From Vibrio sp. 10N (GTDB lineage: Bacteria > Pseudomonadota > Gammaproteobacteria > Enterobacterales > Vibrionaceae): a DNA stretch of 64,000 bases. The stretch spans positions 1 through 64,000 of the forward strand of contig NZ_BTPM01000002.1 of assembly GCF_036245475.1 (NCBI RefSeq), read 5' to 3'. Each line of letters starts with the position of its first letter. Position 1 is the first letter of the stretch. A program made the position numbers and the translations under genes. The notes beneath the pieces are model-generated. The model made no database searches. It was not told the origin of the DNA and saw only the letters and a program-made list of their open reading frames with translations. Positions 34,206-42,526 of the stretch are shown piece by piece.

Positions 34206-35366
34206 CTATTCTCCCGCCACCAAGTGGTTTTTGGTACGGATACTCGCGATAAACATGTAGATCGCCGTCGCCATCATGGTGGCTAGCAAGTATGCCATCA
34301 AACCTTGGGTGCCATTCATAAACCAGTCTGCAATAACAGGCCCTGCTACTGAGCCGATGCTGTAGCAGAAAAGCATCACTTGAGTCGCTGATACAATAAA
34401 GCTTTCATCAAGCTTGTCACAGCCAAGGTTAATCGCGATTGGGTAGAGCGCGAACGTGGCCATGCCAATCAAGAATAGGCTGATGGCAAGTACGCTCAAG
34501 TCATCACTCAAAATCACGAGACCCACGCCAAACACACCAAGTAGGCAGAATAGACCCATTAGCGGTGTGCGTCCTGCTACTTTAATTAGTGCTGGAACAA
34601 TCGTTTGAACTGCCATACCACCTAGAATGACTAATGCCATTAATGCACTCAGGTTGGTTTGTGACACGTTGCGGTGCGTTAGCTCTACTGGCATCAAACC
34701 GTAGATAGAGCCGAGTGTCAGACCCGATACAATACAACCAATAATGGCTGCGTGGTTCAGCTTCGCCACTTGTTTAAGTGACAGTGTTGCTGAATGCGCG
34801 CTTTGTGGCTGCTGAGTTGGGACAAACATCAGCACTAAAATTGCTGCGCTAAGCATAGAGAGAATCACCACAAACGGCACGCTACCTTCGATGCCAATGA
34901 AACCGATGCCAAGCTGACCCAGAGCAGAGCCGCCGTATAGTGAGCCCATGTATAGGCCTAGACGTTTAGCTCGGCTTGACTCATCACCCACAAGTAGCCA
35001 TGACTCAACAATGACAAACACGCCAGCAACCGCAATACCCGCAACAAAGCGTGCTACGAGCCATGCCCAAGCAATAGGGACAAGCGGTAATACAACGATG
35101 GTTGCGATAAATAGCGCCAAGCAGGCAATGAATGCAATGCGATGACCCACGTGTTTAACCGCTGGCTCAATAATCACAGCGCCAACTAATAGACCCGCAT
35201 AAAACACACTTGCGAGCCAACTTGCGTTGCTTGCCTCTATGCCGTATTGATTGAGCATCAACGGGATCAAGCTCATTAGATAGCCTGATGCCACAGCATA
35301 GAGTGATAGCGCAATAACAGGAACTTTAAAGCCAGTTTTTACTGCGAAATCAGTTGTGTTTTCCAC
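34206..35366 (-). CDS. MFS transporter, YcaD-like
   Basis: A 386-residue major-facilitator protein with 12 predicted helices. The N-terminal half has ASWLASVFYAGLLVGAVIIE and GVFVIVESWLL, and the pattern resembles the YcaD/YfkF branch. The substrate is unknown. The gene is monocistronic; its start is followed upstream by a 226-base gap separating it from the GntR gene, which reads in the same direction. Confidence 0.8.
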   Translation of the reverse strand: MENTTDFAVKTGFKVPVIALSLYAVASGYLMSLIPLMLNQYGIEASNASWLASVFYAGLLVGAVIIEPAVKHVGHRIAFIACLALFIATIVVLPLVPIAWAWLVARFVAGIAVAGVFVIVESWLLVGDESSRAKRLGLYMGSLYGGSALGQLGIGFIGIEGSVPFVVILSMLSAAILVLMFVPTQQPQSAHSATLSLKQVAKLNHAAIIGCIVSGLTLGSIYGLMPVELTHRNVSQTNLSALMALVILGGMAVQTIVPALIKVAGRTPLMGLFCLLGVFGVGLVILSDDLSVLAISLFLIGMATFALYPIAINLGCDKLDESFIVSATQVMLFCYSIGSVAGPVIADWFMNGTQGLMAYLLATMMATAIYMFIASIRTKNHLVAGE

Positions 35367-35543
35367 TCGCGGTGCCTCCAGATTTAGTCGTGGGAAATCA
35401 AAAAAATGTAAGATTTGATGAAGTTTTCGCCGCGACTATGAGGCTTTAGGGGAGGTGAGTAAAACGAAAAAAAATGACCTTGACGACAAAGAATATTTAT
35501 CGTCAATATGCGCAAATTGCGCTAGCTAAAATCAGTGGAATCG

Positions 35544-35571
35544 ACGCTGAAATAAGTCCTTATTTCAGCGT
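35544..35571 (-). terminator. Upstream palindrome or attenuator-like hairpin before the MFS gene start region
   Basis: ACGCTGAAATAA / TTATTTCAGCGT, a perfect 12-base stem with loop GTCC, 22 bases after the GntR stop in the leftward direction. It is probably that gene's terminator, although the T tract is weak. Confidence 0.65.
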
Positions 35572-35592
35572 GTGTGTAGAGGAGTACGGACG

Positions 35593-36306
35593 TTAAACTT
35601 TAAAGAAATTCGTGGCGAACTTATAGCTCTCCCAGCGATGTTTCACATTCGAATACTCAAAAATCTCGCCGTCATCGAGGTACACCACCTGCTCAACGTT
35701 GACGAGAGGCTCGCCCTCAGAGATACCAAACTCCTTGGCATAAAATTCACTTGCTTTAACTACAGTAATTTCCATGGTGGAACTGTGTATCTTCAGGCCA
35801 AGTTTGTCGGTGATAAAACTGTAGATAGAATCCTCAGCGTGCTCACGTTTAAGGCCCAAAATGATACTGATCGGCATATAGGTTTCTTCTAACGAAGACG
35901 GGACGCCATCAATAATGCGCAGTCGGGTGGTGTTATAGAGCATGTCTTCTGCATCACAGTTAAGACGTTTGGCAACATGCTCATCGGCCGGTACTACCTG
36001 AAATTCGAGCACTTTAGTTTCAACGGATTGACCGTTTGCGAGCACATTGGCTTTGGTGCCATGTAGGTGCGCGTAGCTTGCATTCCCCAAAGGCCTTTTA
36101 ACAAATGAGCCTGAGCCTCGCTTTCGAACTACCAAACCTTCTGTCACCAATATATCCAGCGCTTTTTTGATCGTCAGTTCACTACAGCCGAACTCTTCGG
36201 CCAGCTCACTGCCGCCAGGCAGCTTTTGTGTTGTGGAATATTGCCCACTCAAAATGCGCTGTTTGATCGATTGGTAGATATCGGAGTATTTCGCTTTGGT
36301 GGTCAT
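35593..36306 (-). CDS. GntR/HutC-family transcriptional regulator with UTRA domain
   Basis: About 237 residues from the ATG at 36306; the frame opens at 36414 but the conserved GntR start is MTTKAKYSDIYQSIKQRILS. A GntR winged helix (to about residue 75, with ELAEEFGCSELTIKKALDIL) is followed by a UTRA ligand domain whose end GEIFEYSNVKHRWESYKFAT is typical. HutC-type members sense sugars, amino-sugar phosphates or histidine intermediates. It is divergent from vctP, but that operon has its own Fur box, so a functional link is doubtful. The ribosome site is weak. Confidence 0.85.
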   Translation of the reverse strand: MTTKAKYSDIYQSIKQRILSGQYSTTQKLPGGSELAEEFGCSELTIKKALDILVTEGLVVRKRGSGSFVKRPLGNASYAHLHGTKANVLANGQSVETKVLEFQVVPADEHVAKRLNCDAEDMLYNTTRLRIIDGVPSSLEETYMPISIILGLKREHAEDSIYSFITDKLGLKIHSSTMEITVVKASEFYAKEFGISEGEPLVNVEQVVYLDDGEIFEYSNVKHRWESYKFATNFFKV

Positions 36307-36498
36307 AGTGTCGCGCTGTCTATAAGTCGATGATTTTCGACATAGTATGACAAAACGCGCAGGAGTAAAAACAATAGCGGTGATTTGGCCAAGAATTGGA
36401 GAAATTTGCCCCATTTCTCAGTATGACCAGTTAGCCATCATTGTAAATGTAAGAACGGAAAATTGAGCTAGGACAATAAAATTAATATTGATTATGAA

Positions 36499-36517
36499 AA
36501 TGATATTGATTCCTATT
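36499..36517 (+). promoter_or_regulatory. Fur box upstream of vctP
   Basis: AATGATATTGATTCCTATT matches the 19-base Fur consensus AATGATAATGATTATCATT at 15 positions. Further GAT-rich half-sites flank it (36489-36540). Iron repression of a siderophore transporter is expected. Confidence 0.75.
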
Positions 36518-36576
36518 TTGATGCAAGTGATAATGAGCAGGTTAACTATAACCATAAAGAATATAAGGAAATCGGA

Positions 36577-37497
36577 ATGAGTCAGTCCTTTGGTTTCGTC
36601 AAGCGTTTGGCGCTAACCCTTACCGCAACTCTCGCTCTGGCCGCTCAAGCTAGCGCCGTTACTATTCAGCACTTTAAAGGCACCAGTGAATTTGATGACA
36701 CACCAAAGCGTGTTGTTGTACTGGGCAATGGTAGTCTAGACGTGTTGGATCGTATTGGTGTGAAACCAGTAGGCGCGCCTCACTCGCTACTTCCAGAATA
36801 TCTAGCTGACTACAAACAAACGACAGGCAACACAGGCTCTGTCGGTGAGCCGGATTTTGAAGCCATCTTTACCTTAAAGCCTGACGTAATCATCGCAGAA
36901 AATCGTATGCTTCGCGTGTACGATGATCTTAACCAGATTGCACCAACCGTGATGTTCTACGTTGATAACGGTCAGTACTGGCAAGACACGCAAGCAAACT
37001 GGCGTATGCTGGGTAAGCTGTTTGATAAGCAAGACGAAGTAGAAGCACTTATTGCTGAAACTCAGCAGCAACTTGACAGTGCATCATCTAAGGTCGCGAA
37101 GCAAAATCTAAATGCGCTAATGCTAATGAACAACGGCAGCAACGTAGCGATGTTTAACAAAGGTAGCCGTTTCTCTATTGTGTTTGATGATTTTGGTTTT
37201 GCTGAGTCTAGTAGTAAAAACATAGCGCCAATTGAGGGTTCGCACGGTAACCTTATTTCGTTCGAATATGTTGCCGATGCTCAGCCACAAGTGATCTTCA
37301 TTCTTGACCGCGAACAAGCGATTGGCCGCAGTGTTGGCAAGGCGAAAGAGCTGTTTAGCAACCCGTTGGTGGATTCAACACCTGCTGCGAAAAACAACAA
37401 AGTTGTCTACATTGACCCGAACGCTTGGTATATCTCAGGTGGCGGTGTGACTGCTACACAAACTATGATCAGTGATATCGATAAAGTCCTGAACTAG
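36577..37497 (+). CDS. vctP: Catechol-siderophore periplasmic binding protein VctP
   Basis: A 306-residue periplasmic binding protein with a signal peptide (cleaved after ASA-V). It has the FatB/CeuE-type fold for iron-siderophore uptake: FDDTPKRVVVLGNGSLDVLD at the N-terminus, SVGEPDFEAIFTLKPDVIIA before the first lobe end, and an IAPIEGSHGNLISFEYVAD linker region. Gene order (binding protein, two permeases, ATPase) is that of Vibrio vctPDGC, which imports ferric vibriobactin and enterobactin across the inner membrane. An AAGGA ribosome site precedes the ATG. A hairpin right after the stop may make this gene more strongly expressed than the rest of the operon. Confidence 0.88.
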   Translation: MSQSFGFVKRLALTLTATLALAAQASAVTIQHFKGTSEFDDTPKRVVVLGNGSLDVLDRIGVKPVGAPHSLLPEYLADYKQTTGNTGSVGEPDFEAIFTLKPDVIIAENRMLRVYDDLNQIAPTVMFYVDNGQYWQDTQANWRMLGKLFDKQDEVEALIAETQQQLDSASSKVAKQNLNALMLMNNGSNVAMFNKGSRFSIVFDDFGFAESSSKNIAPIEGSHGNLISFEYVADAQPQVIFILDREQAIGRSVGKAKELFSNPLVDSTPAAKNNKVVYIDPNAWYISGGGVTATQTMISDIDKVLN

Positions 37498-37510
37498 TTC
37501 GTTGCCCAAT

Positions 37511-37540
37511 AAAAGTCTCTGCTTAGTAGCAGAGACTTTT
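37511..37540 (+). terminator. Intercistronic terminator after vctP
   Basis: AAAAGTCTCTGCT / AGCAGAGACTTTT, a 13-base stem with a 4-base loop, and a short T tract. It sits between vctP and vctD and would allow partial read-through, so excess binding protein over permease. Confidence 0.75.
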
Positions 37541-37573
37541 CTCGTTAAGTTTCTTCTTTAGCCTATCGTTGTA

Positions 37574-38533
37574 ATGACCATTCATAAAACCATTTTGGCA
37601 ACTGCCCTGCTTATTGGATTGGCAGTCTGCTCTTTAGTCCTTGGCGCTGCTTCCGTATCACTGGCCGACTTGTTTCGTGGTGATGAGCATGCCTATTCCA
37701 TCTATGTCGTCAGCCGCGTTCCTAGATTGCTTGCCATCATTCTTGCCGGTGCTGGTTTAAGTGTCGCAGGTCTCATCATGCAGCAAATCGTGCAGAACCG
37801 TTTCGCGTCACCATCGACAACGGGCACTATTGATTGTGCGCTGCTTGGCTACGTTGTTGGGCTAATTTTCCTTGGCGGTGCTAGCCAATGGGTACACTTA
37901 GGTGCCATCTTCTTTTTCGCCGTTGCAGGTACGTTGATTTTCGTACGCTTCTTGCAGAGGCTGCAATTTAAGAACGCAGTTCTCGTACCGCTTATCGGTA
38001 TCATGTATGGCAACGTGATCTCTGCGCTCACTACCTTCATTGCCTACAAGTACGACTTGGTGCAAACCATGTCTTCGTGGACAGTGGCGAACTTTGCCAG
38101 TGTGCTGCAAGGTAACTACGAGATCTTATATTTAGCCGTACCTGCATGTCTTTTGGCCTATTTTTATGCGCGACAGTTCAGTGCCGCGAGTGTGGGTGAA
38201 AGCTTTGCTACGAACATTGGCCTCGACTATCAGAAGATTGTCTTTATTGGCGTCATCTTAGTCGCAGTTAGTTCCTCTACGGTCGTGATGATCGTTGGCG
38301 TTATCCCATTCCTTGGCCTTATCGTGCCCAATATCGTGTCGCTGTTTATGGGCGACAACATGAAGCGGATCTTGCCTTGGACAGCTTACTGGGGCGTCAT
38401 TCTCGTTCTCGCTTGTGACATTTTAGGTCGCTTGATTATTTTCCCTTATGAAATGCCTATCTCGATGATCATCAGTATTTTCGGTGGTGCAGTGTTTATT
38501 TATCTGGTGTTGAGAGAGAAGCGCAATGCGTGA
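37574..38533 (+). CDS. vctD: Iron-siderophore ABC permease VctD
   Basis: A 319-residue FecCD-type permease with about nine to ten helices. Signature segments are RVPRLLAIILAGAGLSVAGL near the start and GVIPFLGLIVPNIVSLFMGD, the ATPase-contact loop, towards the end. It overlaps vctG by 8 bases, so the two permease subunits are translated in step and form the heterodimeric channel of the complex. Confidence 0.88.
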   Translation: MTIHKTILATALLIGLAVCSLVLGAASVSLADLFRGDEHAYSIYVVSRVPRLLAIILAGAGLSVAGLIMQQIVQNRFASPSTTGTIDCALLGYVVGLIFLGGASQWVHLGAIFFFAVAGTLIFVRFLQRLQFKNAVLVPLIGIMYGNVISALTTFIAYKYDLVQTMSSWTVANFASVLQGNYEILYLAVPACLLAYFYARQFSAASVGESFATNIGLDYQKIVFIGVILVAVSSSTVVMIVGVIPFLGLIVPNIVSLFMGDNMKRILPWTAYWGVILVLACDILGRLIIFPYEMPISMIISIFGGAVFIYLVLREKRNA

Positions 38534-39476
38534 TTCACTGAAAATTTCCTTACTCATCGCAGGGTGTGTGGCGATTATCGCTTGGTTTGTGGGGCAGGGA
38601 CTGACGGCCGACAACTACCAATTTTTCTTATCGCGCCGCATTCCAAAGGTGTTGGCGATTGTACTGGCCGCTATTGCGATCTCCGCGTCTTCTTTGGTGT
38701 TTCAAACCATCACCAATAACCGCATTCTAACGCCATCAATATTGGGCTTTGATAGCTTATATCTGATGGTGCAAGTCCTGATGGTGGTCATTCTTGGCAG
38801 CACCAGCTTTTGGGTGATTCACGCGATGAGCAACTTTTTGCTTTCCACGTGTGTGATGATTGGCTTTTCTCTGTTGCTATTTCATTTCTATTTCAAACGC
38901 AAAGACAGTAACGTCTTCACTTTATTGTTGATTGGTATTGTCTGCGGCAGTTTGTTTAGCAGTGTGACTGGCTTTTTGACCATGTTGGTCGACCCTAATG
39001 AGTTTGCGAGTATTCAAAACTCGATGTTCGCGAGCTTCAACAACGTCAATGCCAAACTGGTCTACTGGAGCCTGATCCCACTCTCTCTCTGCTTAGCAGT
39101 TTTGTTTTACTACGCTCCAAAGCTGGATGTGCTTTGGCTAGGTACGGACAATGCGACGAGTCTTGGTGTCAATACTCAGCAACTCACTCAGCGTGTGATG
39201 ATCCTTATCACTATCATGATTGCTATTTCTACGGCCTTGGTGGGGCCTGTGCTGTTTTTTGGCTTGATTACGGTGAGTTTAACTCGTGAGATCTTCAGAC
39301 ATTATCAGCATCGTTTTCTCATCATTGCGAGCAGTCTACTGGCGGTATTTCTGCTGGTGACGGGTCAGTGGTTTGTTGAAAAAGTATTGGCGTTCCAGAC
39401 CACAATTAGCGTGATCATCAATCTCGTTGGTGGCTCCTACTTCCTGTTCTTATTGCTAAGAAACAGAATTAATTAA
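38526..39476 (+). CDS. vctG: Iron-siderophore ABC permease VctG
   Basis: A 316-residue FecCD-type permease, partner of VctD. It has SRRIPKVLAIVLAAIAISAS near the N-terminus and a C-terminal coupling region VGPVLFFGLITVSLTREIFR. About nine helices are predicted. The start overlaps the end of vctD; the ATPase gene follows after 11 bases. Confidence 0.88.
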   Translation: MRDSLKISLLIAGCVAIIAWFVGQGLTADNYQFFLSRRIPKVLAIVLAAIAISASSLVFQTITNNRILTPSILGFDSLYLMVQVLMVVILGSTSFWVIHAMSNFLLSTCVMIGFSLLLFHFYFKRKDSNVFTLLLIGIVCGSLFSSVTGFLTMLVDPNEFASIQNSMFASFNNVNAKLVYWSLIPLSLCLAVLFYYAPKLDVLWLGTDNATSLGVNTQQLTQRVMILITIMIAISTALVGPVLFFGLITVSLTREIFRHYQHRFLIIASSLLAVFLLVTGQWFVEKVLAFQTTISVIINLVGGSYFLFLLLRNRIN

Positions 39477-39487
39477 GAGGTATAACA

Positions 39488-40249
39488 GTGATTAAGTTAA
39501 CAGGTCTAAGTAAAAAGTACGGCAAAACCTTCGTTGTACAAGATGCAGATGCGCTTTTCCCGAAAGGAGAGGTTACTTCGATTATTGGTCCTAACGGTGC
39601 GGGCAAAAGTACTCTGCTGTCGATGGCAAGCCGCCTGACAGAGAGCGATGCAGGTGAAGTCGTGATTGGCGATAAGCTGCTTGCTCAATGGGACACCAAA
39701 GAGCTGGCTAAACATCTCGCCGTGCTTCGTCAATCCAACAACATCAATATGCGTTTTACCATTCGTGAGTTGGTGTCTTTTGGTCGCTTTCCACATTCGG
39801 GTGGTCGTCTAACGACAGAAGACAATGAGATCATCGACCAGGCTCTTGGTCATTTAGGGATTGAAGAGATCCAAAATAAATACCTTGATCAGCTTAGTGG
39901 CGGTCAGCGTCAAATGGCGTTTATCGCCATGGTGGTGGCGCAAGATACCGACTATGTGTTTCTGGATGAGCCATTAAACAACCTCGATATCAAACACTCA
40001 GTGGAAATCATGCACACGCTTCGCCGCTTAGCGCACGACTTCAATAAGGCCGTGGTGATCGTGATTCACGACATTAACTTCGCGTCTTGTTATTCAGACA
40101 ATATCGTGGCGATGAAGAAAGGTAGGGTCATCAAATCAGGCAAAGTCGATGAAGTCGTGGAACAGGAAACCATGGAAGCTATCTACGAGATCCCGTTTGA
40201 TATTCGTGAGGTCGACGGGCGTAAGGTCTGTCTCTACTTCAATAGTTAG
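39488..40249 (+). CDS. vctC: Iron-siderophore ABC ATPase VctC
   Basis: A 253-residue ATPase with Walker A GPNGAGKST, signature LSGGQRQMAF, Walker B DYVFLDEPLNNLD and switch His in VVIVIHDINFA. The length and motifs are those of FepC/FhuC-type siderophore importers. It closes the vct operon; a GAGG ribosome site precedes the start and a terminator follows the stop. Confidence 0.9.
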   Translation: MIKLTGLSKKYGKTFVVQDADALFPKGEVTSIIGPNGAGKSTLLSMASRLTESDAGEVVIGDKLLAQWDTKELAKHLAVLRQSNNINMRFTIRELVSFGRFPHSGGRLTTEDNEIIDQALGHLGIEEIQNKYLDQLSGGQRQMAFIAMVVAQDTDYVFLDEPLNNLDIKHSVEIMHTLRRLAHDFNKAVVIVIHDINFASCYSDNIVAMKKGRVIKSGKVDEVVEQETMEAIYEIPFDIREVDGRKVCLYFNS

Positions 40250-40276
40250 TCAGCTATTTGTCTAGTTTATTTCAGT

Positions 40277-40306
40277 AAAAGGGGAGCCACGTTGGCTCCT
40301 TTTTTG
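40277..40306 (+). terminator. Terminator of the vct operon
   Basis: GGAGCCA-cgt-TGGCTCC with flanking A and T runs, 28 bases after the vctC stop. Confidence 0.85.
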
Positions 40307-40417
40307 TTGATTATGAGTGTCCTTATTTTGATATTTTATGTTTTTATGTTGTTAATAAGAGCCTGGGTTTCTAGCTCATAATGCATCCCATGTTAAAGAT
40401 TAACGAGGACACAAAAA

Positions 40418-41536
40418 ATGAACACGAAACCTTCTTTGTGGCTAATGGTTGTGATGTTGATGTTTCCGCAAATTGTGGAAACCATTTATAGCCCGGCATT
40501 GGGTTCCATTGCACAATCATTTGCTGTGAGTTACGCACAGGCCGCGCAAACTCTATCGATTTACTTTTCGGCCTTTGCTGTTGGTGTTGTGGTTTGGGGA
40601 GTACTAGCAGATAAGTGGGGCCGTCGTCCAACTATACTGTTAGGGCTTTTTATCTATGGCGTTGCAGCACTAGTTGCGATGAAAACAGATAACTTCACGA
40701 CTGTAATGATTGCACGTGCATTAAGTGCATTTGGTATTGCAGTCGGTTCTGTGGTGACGCAAACCATGCTGCGTGATGTATTCCGAGGTGAAGAGCTAGG
40801 AAAAGTATTCAGCTTAATGGGCATGGGTATTTCGATCAGCCCTGTACTTGGCATGTTGCTGGGTGGTCAGCTATCGCAAGCTGGTGGCTATCAATACGTA
40901 TTTCTAGCCTTGTTTGTGATGGCGTTGGGACTGTTTGTCTACAACCTAATTAAACTGCCTGAAACACAGCAACAAAAACAGCCGCTTCAATTGACTACGT
41001 TAAGTGGCCGTATGATCAAAGACGCAAAAATTTGGCAATCTGCAATTTTAGTTGCCCTATATAACATTGCTCTATTTTCATACTATCAATTGGGTGCGTT
41101 CCGCTTTGTCGAGCTGGGCTTCAATGCAGAGCAATTTGGTTATAGCGGTGTGGTTTTAGGGTTAGGTACGTTGTTAGGGAGCTACTTAAACAAAGCTCTA
41201 TTGCCTAGGAAGTTGGCGCAGCGCACTCTACTAGTAGTAGCGGCGACACTACTGAGTGTTGGCTCGATTGGTGTGTATGCCATGCTGGATTCAATTTGGT
41301 TTGTTGCACCGATGATGCTTGTTGTGATGTCATTCGGTATTGCGATTCCAAATGTACTCAGCGTTGCTTTAACTGACTACAAGCAGCAAGCTGGTAGCGC
41401 AGGTGCTCTGTTTGGGTTGATGTACTATTTGATGATAGGTGGCGGACTTGGTCTTGCTGGAGTCATCCAAAACCTAGGCACAGTACTCATTGGTTGTAGC
41501 GTCGTTGCTCTGCTGGTGACCATGAGCCGTAAATAA
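40418..41536 (+). CDS. MFS exporter, Bcr/CflA-type (DHA1)
   Basis: A 372-residue major-facilitator protein with 12 predicted helices. Motif A is GVLADKWGRRPTILLG, and the helix-5 antiporter motif C region reads GMGISISPVLGMLLGG. Such drug:proton antiporters confer low-level resistance or export small metabolites. The AraC-type gene downstream may control it. A terminator separates the two. Just upstream is the vct terminator, so it has its own promoter. Confidence 0.85.
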   Translation: MNTKPSLWLMVVMLMFPQIVETIYSPALGSIAQSFAVSYAQAAQTLSIYFSAFAVGVVVWGVLADKWGRRPTILLGLFIYGVAALVAMKTDNFTTVMIARALSAFGIAVGSVVTQTMLRDVFRGEELGKVFSLMGMGISISPVLGMLLGGQLSQAGGYQYVFLALFVMALGLFVYNLIKLPETQQQKQPLQLTTLSGRMIKDAKIWQSAILVALYNIALFSYYQLGAFRFVELGFNAEQFGYSGVVLGLGTLLGSYLNKALLPRKLAQRTLLVVAATLLSVGSIGVYAMLDSIWFVAPMMLVVMSFGIAIPNVLSVALTDYKQQAGSAGALFGLMYYLMIGGGLGLAGVIQNLGTVLIGCSVVALLVTMSRK

Positions 41537-41566
41537 CAGCGAAAGGGAGTAAACCTTTTGTAACGT

Positions 41567-41600
41567 AAAAAATCTCTCTACTTGTTGGAGAGATTTTTTT
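41567..41600 (+). terminator. Terminator of the MFS exporter
   Basis: ATCTCTC / GAGAGAT with A and T runs on both sides (AAAAAA...TTTTTT) and a 9-base loop. Confidence 0.85.
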
Positions 41601-41687
41601 ATTTTTATGCTGGACTATTTTGTTGGTAATGGCATTTCGTCCATAAGCCGTTAATATTGGGGCAGATACAGGAGAAAGAGGGATAGC

Positions 41688-42464
41688 ATGGCGATCATCG
41701 ATGAAACCACACGGTTTGATGCCGATAGTATTGATAATCAAGTGATCGGTATTGCTGCGACGGTAGGGACGCATGACTCTGGTATGCATCATCATCAGAA
41801 GAATCAATTACTCTTCGCTGCCTCAGGCTGTATGTCGATATCGCTAGATGGCGCTATGTGTATCTTGCCGCCAACTCGCGCGGCATGGATCCCTGCGGGT
41901 GTGGAGCACTATGCGAAAATGAGCAATGTGGTCGCCTATCGCTCGCTCTATTTTGACGCCAAGCTATGTGCCGACTTGCCTGATTCGGTGACGGTGTTTT
42001 CCATTAACCCTTTACTGCGAGCGCTAATTGAGCGCATGGCGTTTTGGGAGTGGGATAGACCGCAAGCAGAGCAAATGAATATGACCGCGCTGTTTTTTGA
42101 AGAACTGAGGGCTGCGCCAAAGGAAGCGCTAGCATTACCACTTCCAAGTGATAGAAGGTTACAGAGGTGGCTCGAGGGTGTCATTGGTGATCAATACTTG
42201 CCGCAACCCTTGAATCAAGTTGCGGCATCTGTGGGAGCAAGTGCGAAGACCGTGACGCGAATCTTTACCAAAGAGACAGGCATGCCTTACCAGTCATGGC
42301 GGCAACAATGGCGATTGCTGATGGCTATTCAGTCCCTTTCAGAAGGAAACAGCGTTGCGGATACGGCCGCCGCGCTTGAGTTTTCCAGTGACAGCGCGTT
42401 TGTGGCATTTTTTCGGCAGCAAACAGGGGAGACACCTGGAAAGTACATAATTGAAGGCAGCTAA
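41688..42464 (+). CDS. AraC-family regulator with cupin-type N-terminus
   Basis: A 258-residue AraC/XylS regulator. The N-terminal cupin begins with the metal-style phrase GMHHHQKNQLLFAASGCMSI and the RAAWIPAGVEHYAKM strand. The C-terminus has two helix-turn-helix units (LNQVAASVGASAKTVTRIFT and VADTAAALEFSSDSAFVAFF followed by RQQTGETPGKY). This cupin-type subgroup often controls a neighbouring MFS exporter, which fits the gene upstream. Its effector is unknown. Confidence 0.88.
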   Translation: MAIIDETTRFDADSIDNQVIGIAATVGTHDSGMHHHQKNQLLFAASGCMSISLDGAMCILPPTRAAWIPAGVEHYAKMSNVVAYRSLYFDAKLCADLPDSVTVFSINPLLRALIERMAFWEWDRPQAEQMNMTALFFEELRAAPKEALALPLPSDRRLQRWLEGVIGDQYLPQPLNQVAASVGASAKTVTRIFTKETGMPYQSWRQQWRLLMAIQSLSEGNSVADTAAALEFSSDSAFVAFFRQQTGETPGKYIIEGS

Positions 42465-42526
42465 ATTTGGAAACGACTAGCTAGGTGATAAACTAGTAAA
42501 AATAAAGCACATTCATTTGAGCAAGT

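Noticed and set aside
36306..36577. GntR regulator as controller of the vct operon
   Set aside because: The vct promoter has its own Fur box and the gene order is that of the known iron-regulated operon; the divergent position alone is not evidence.
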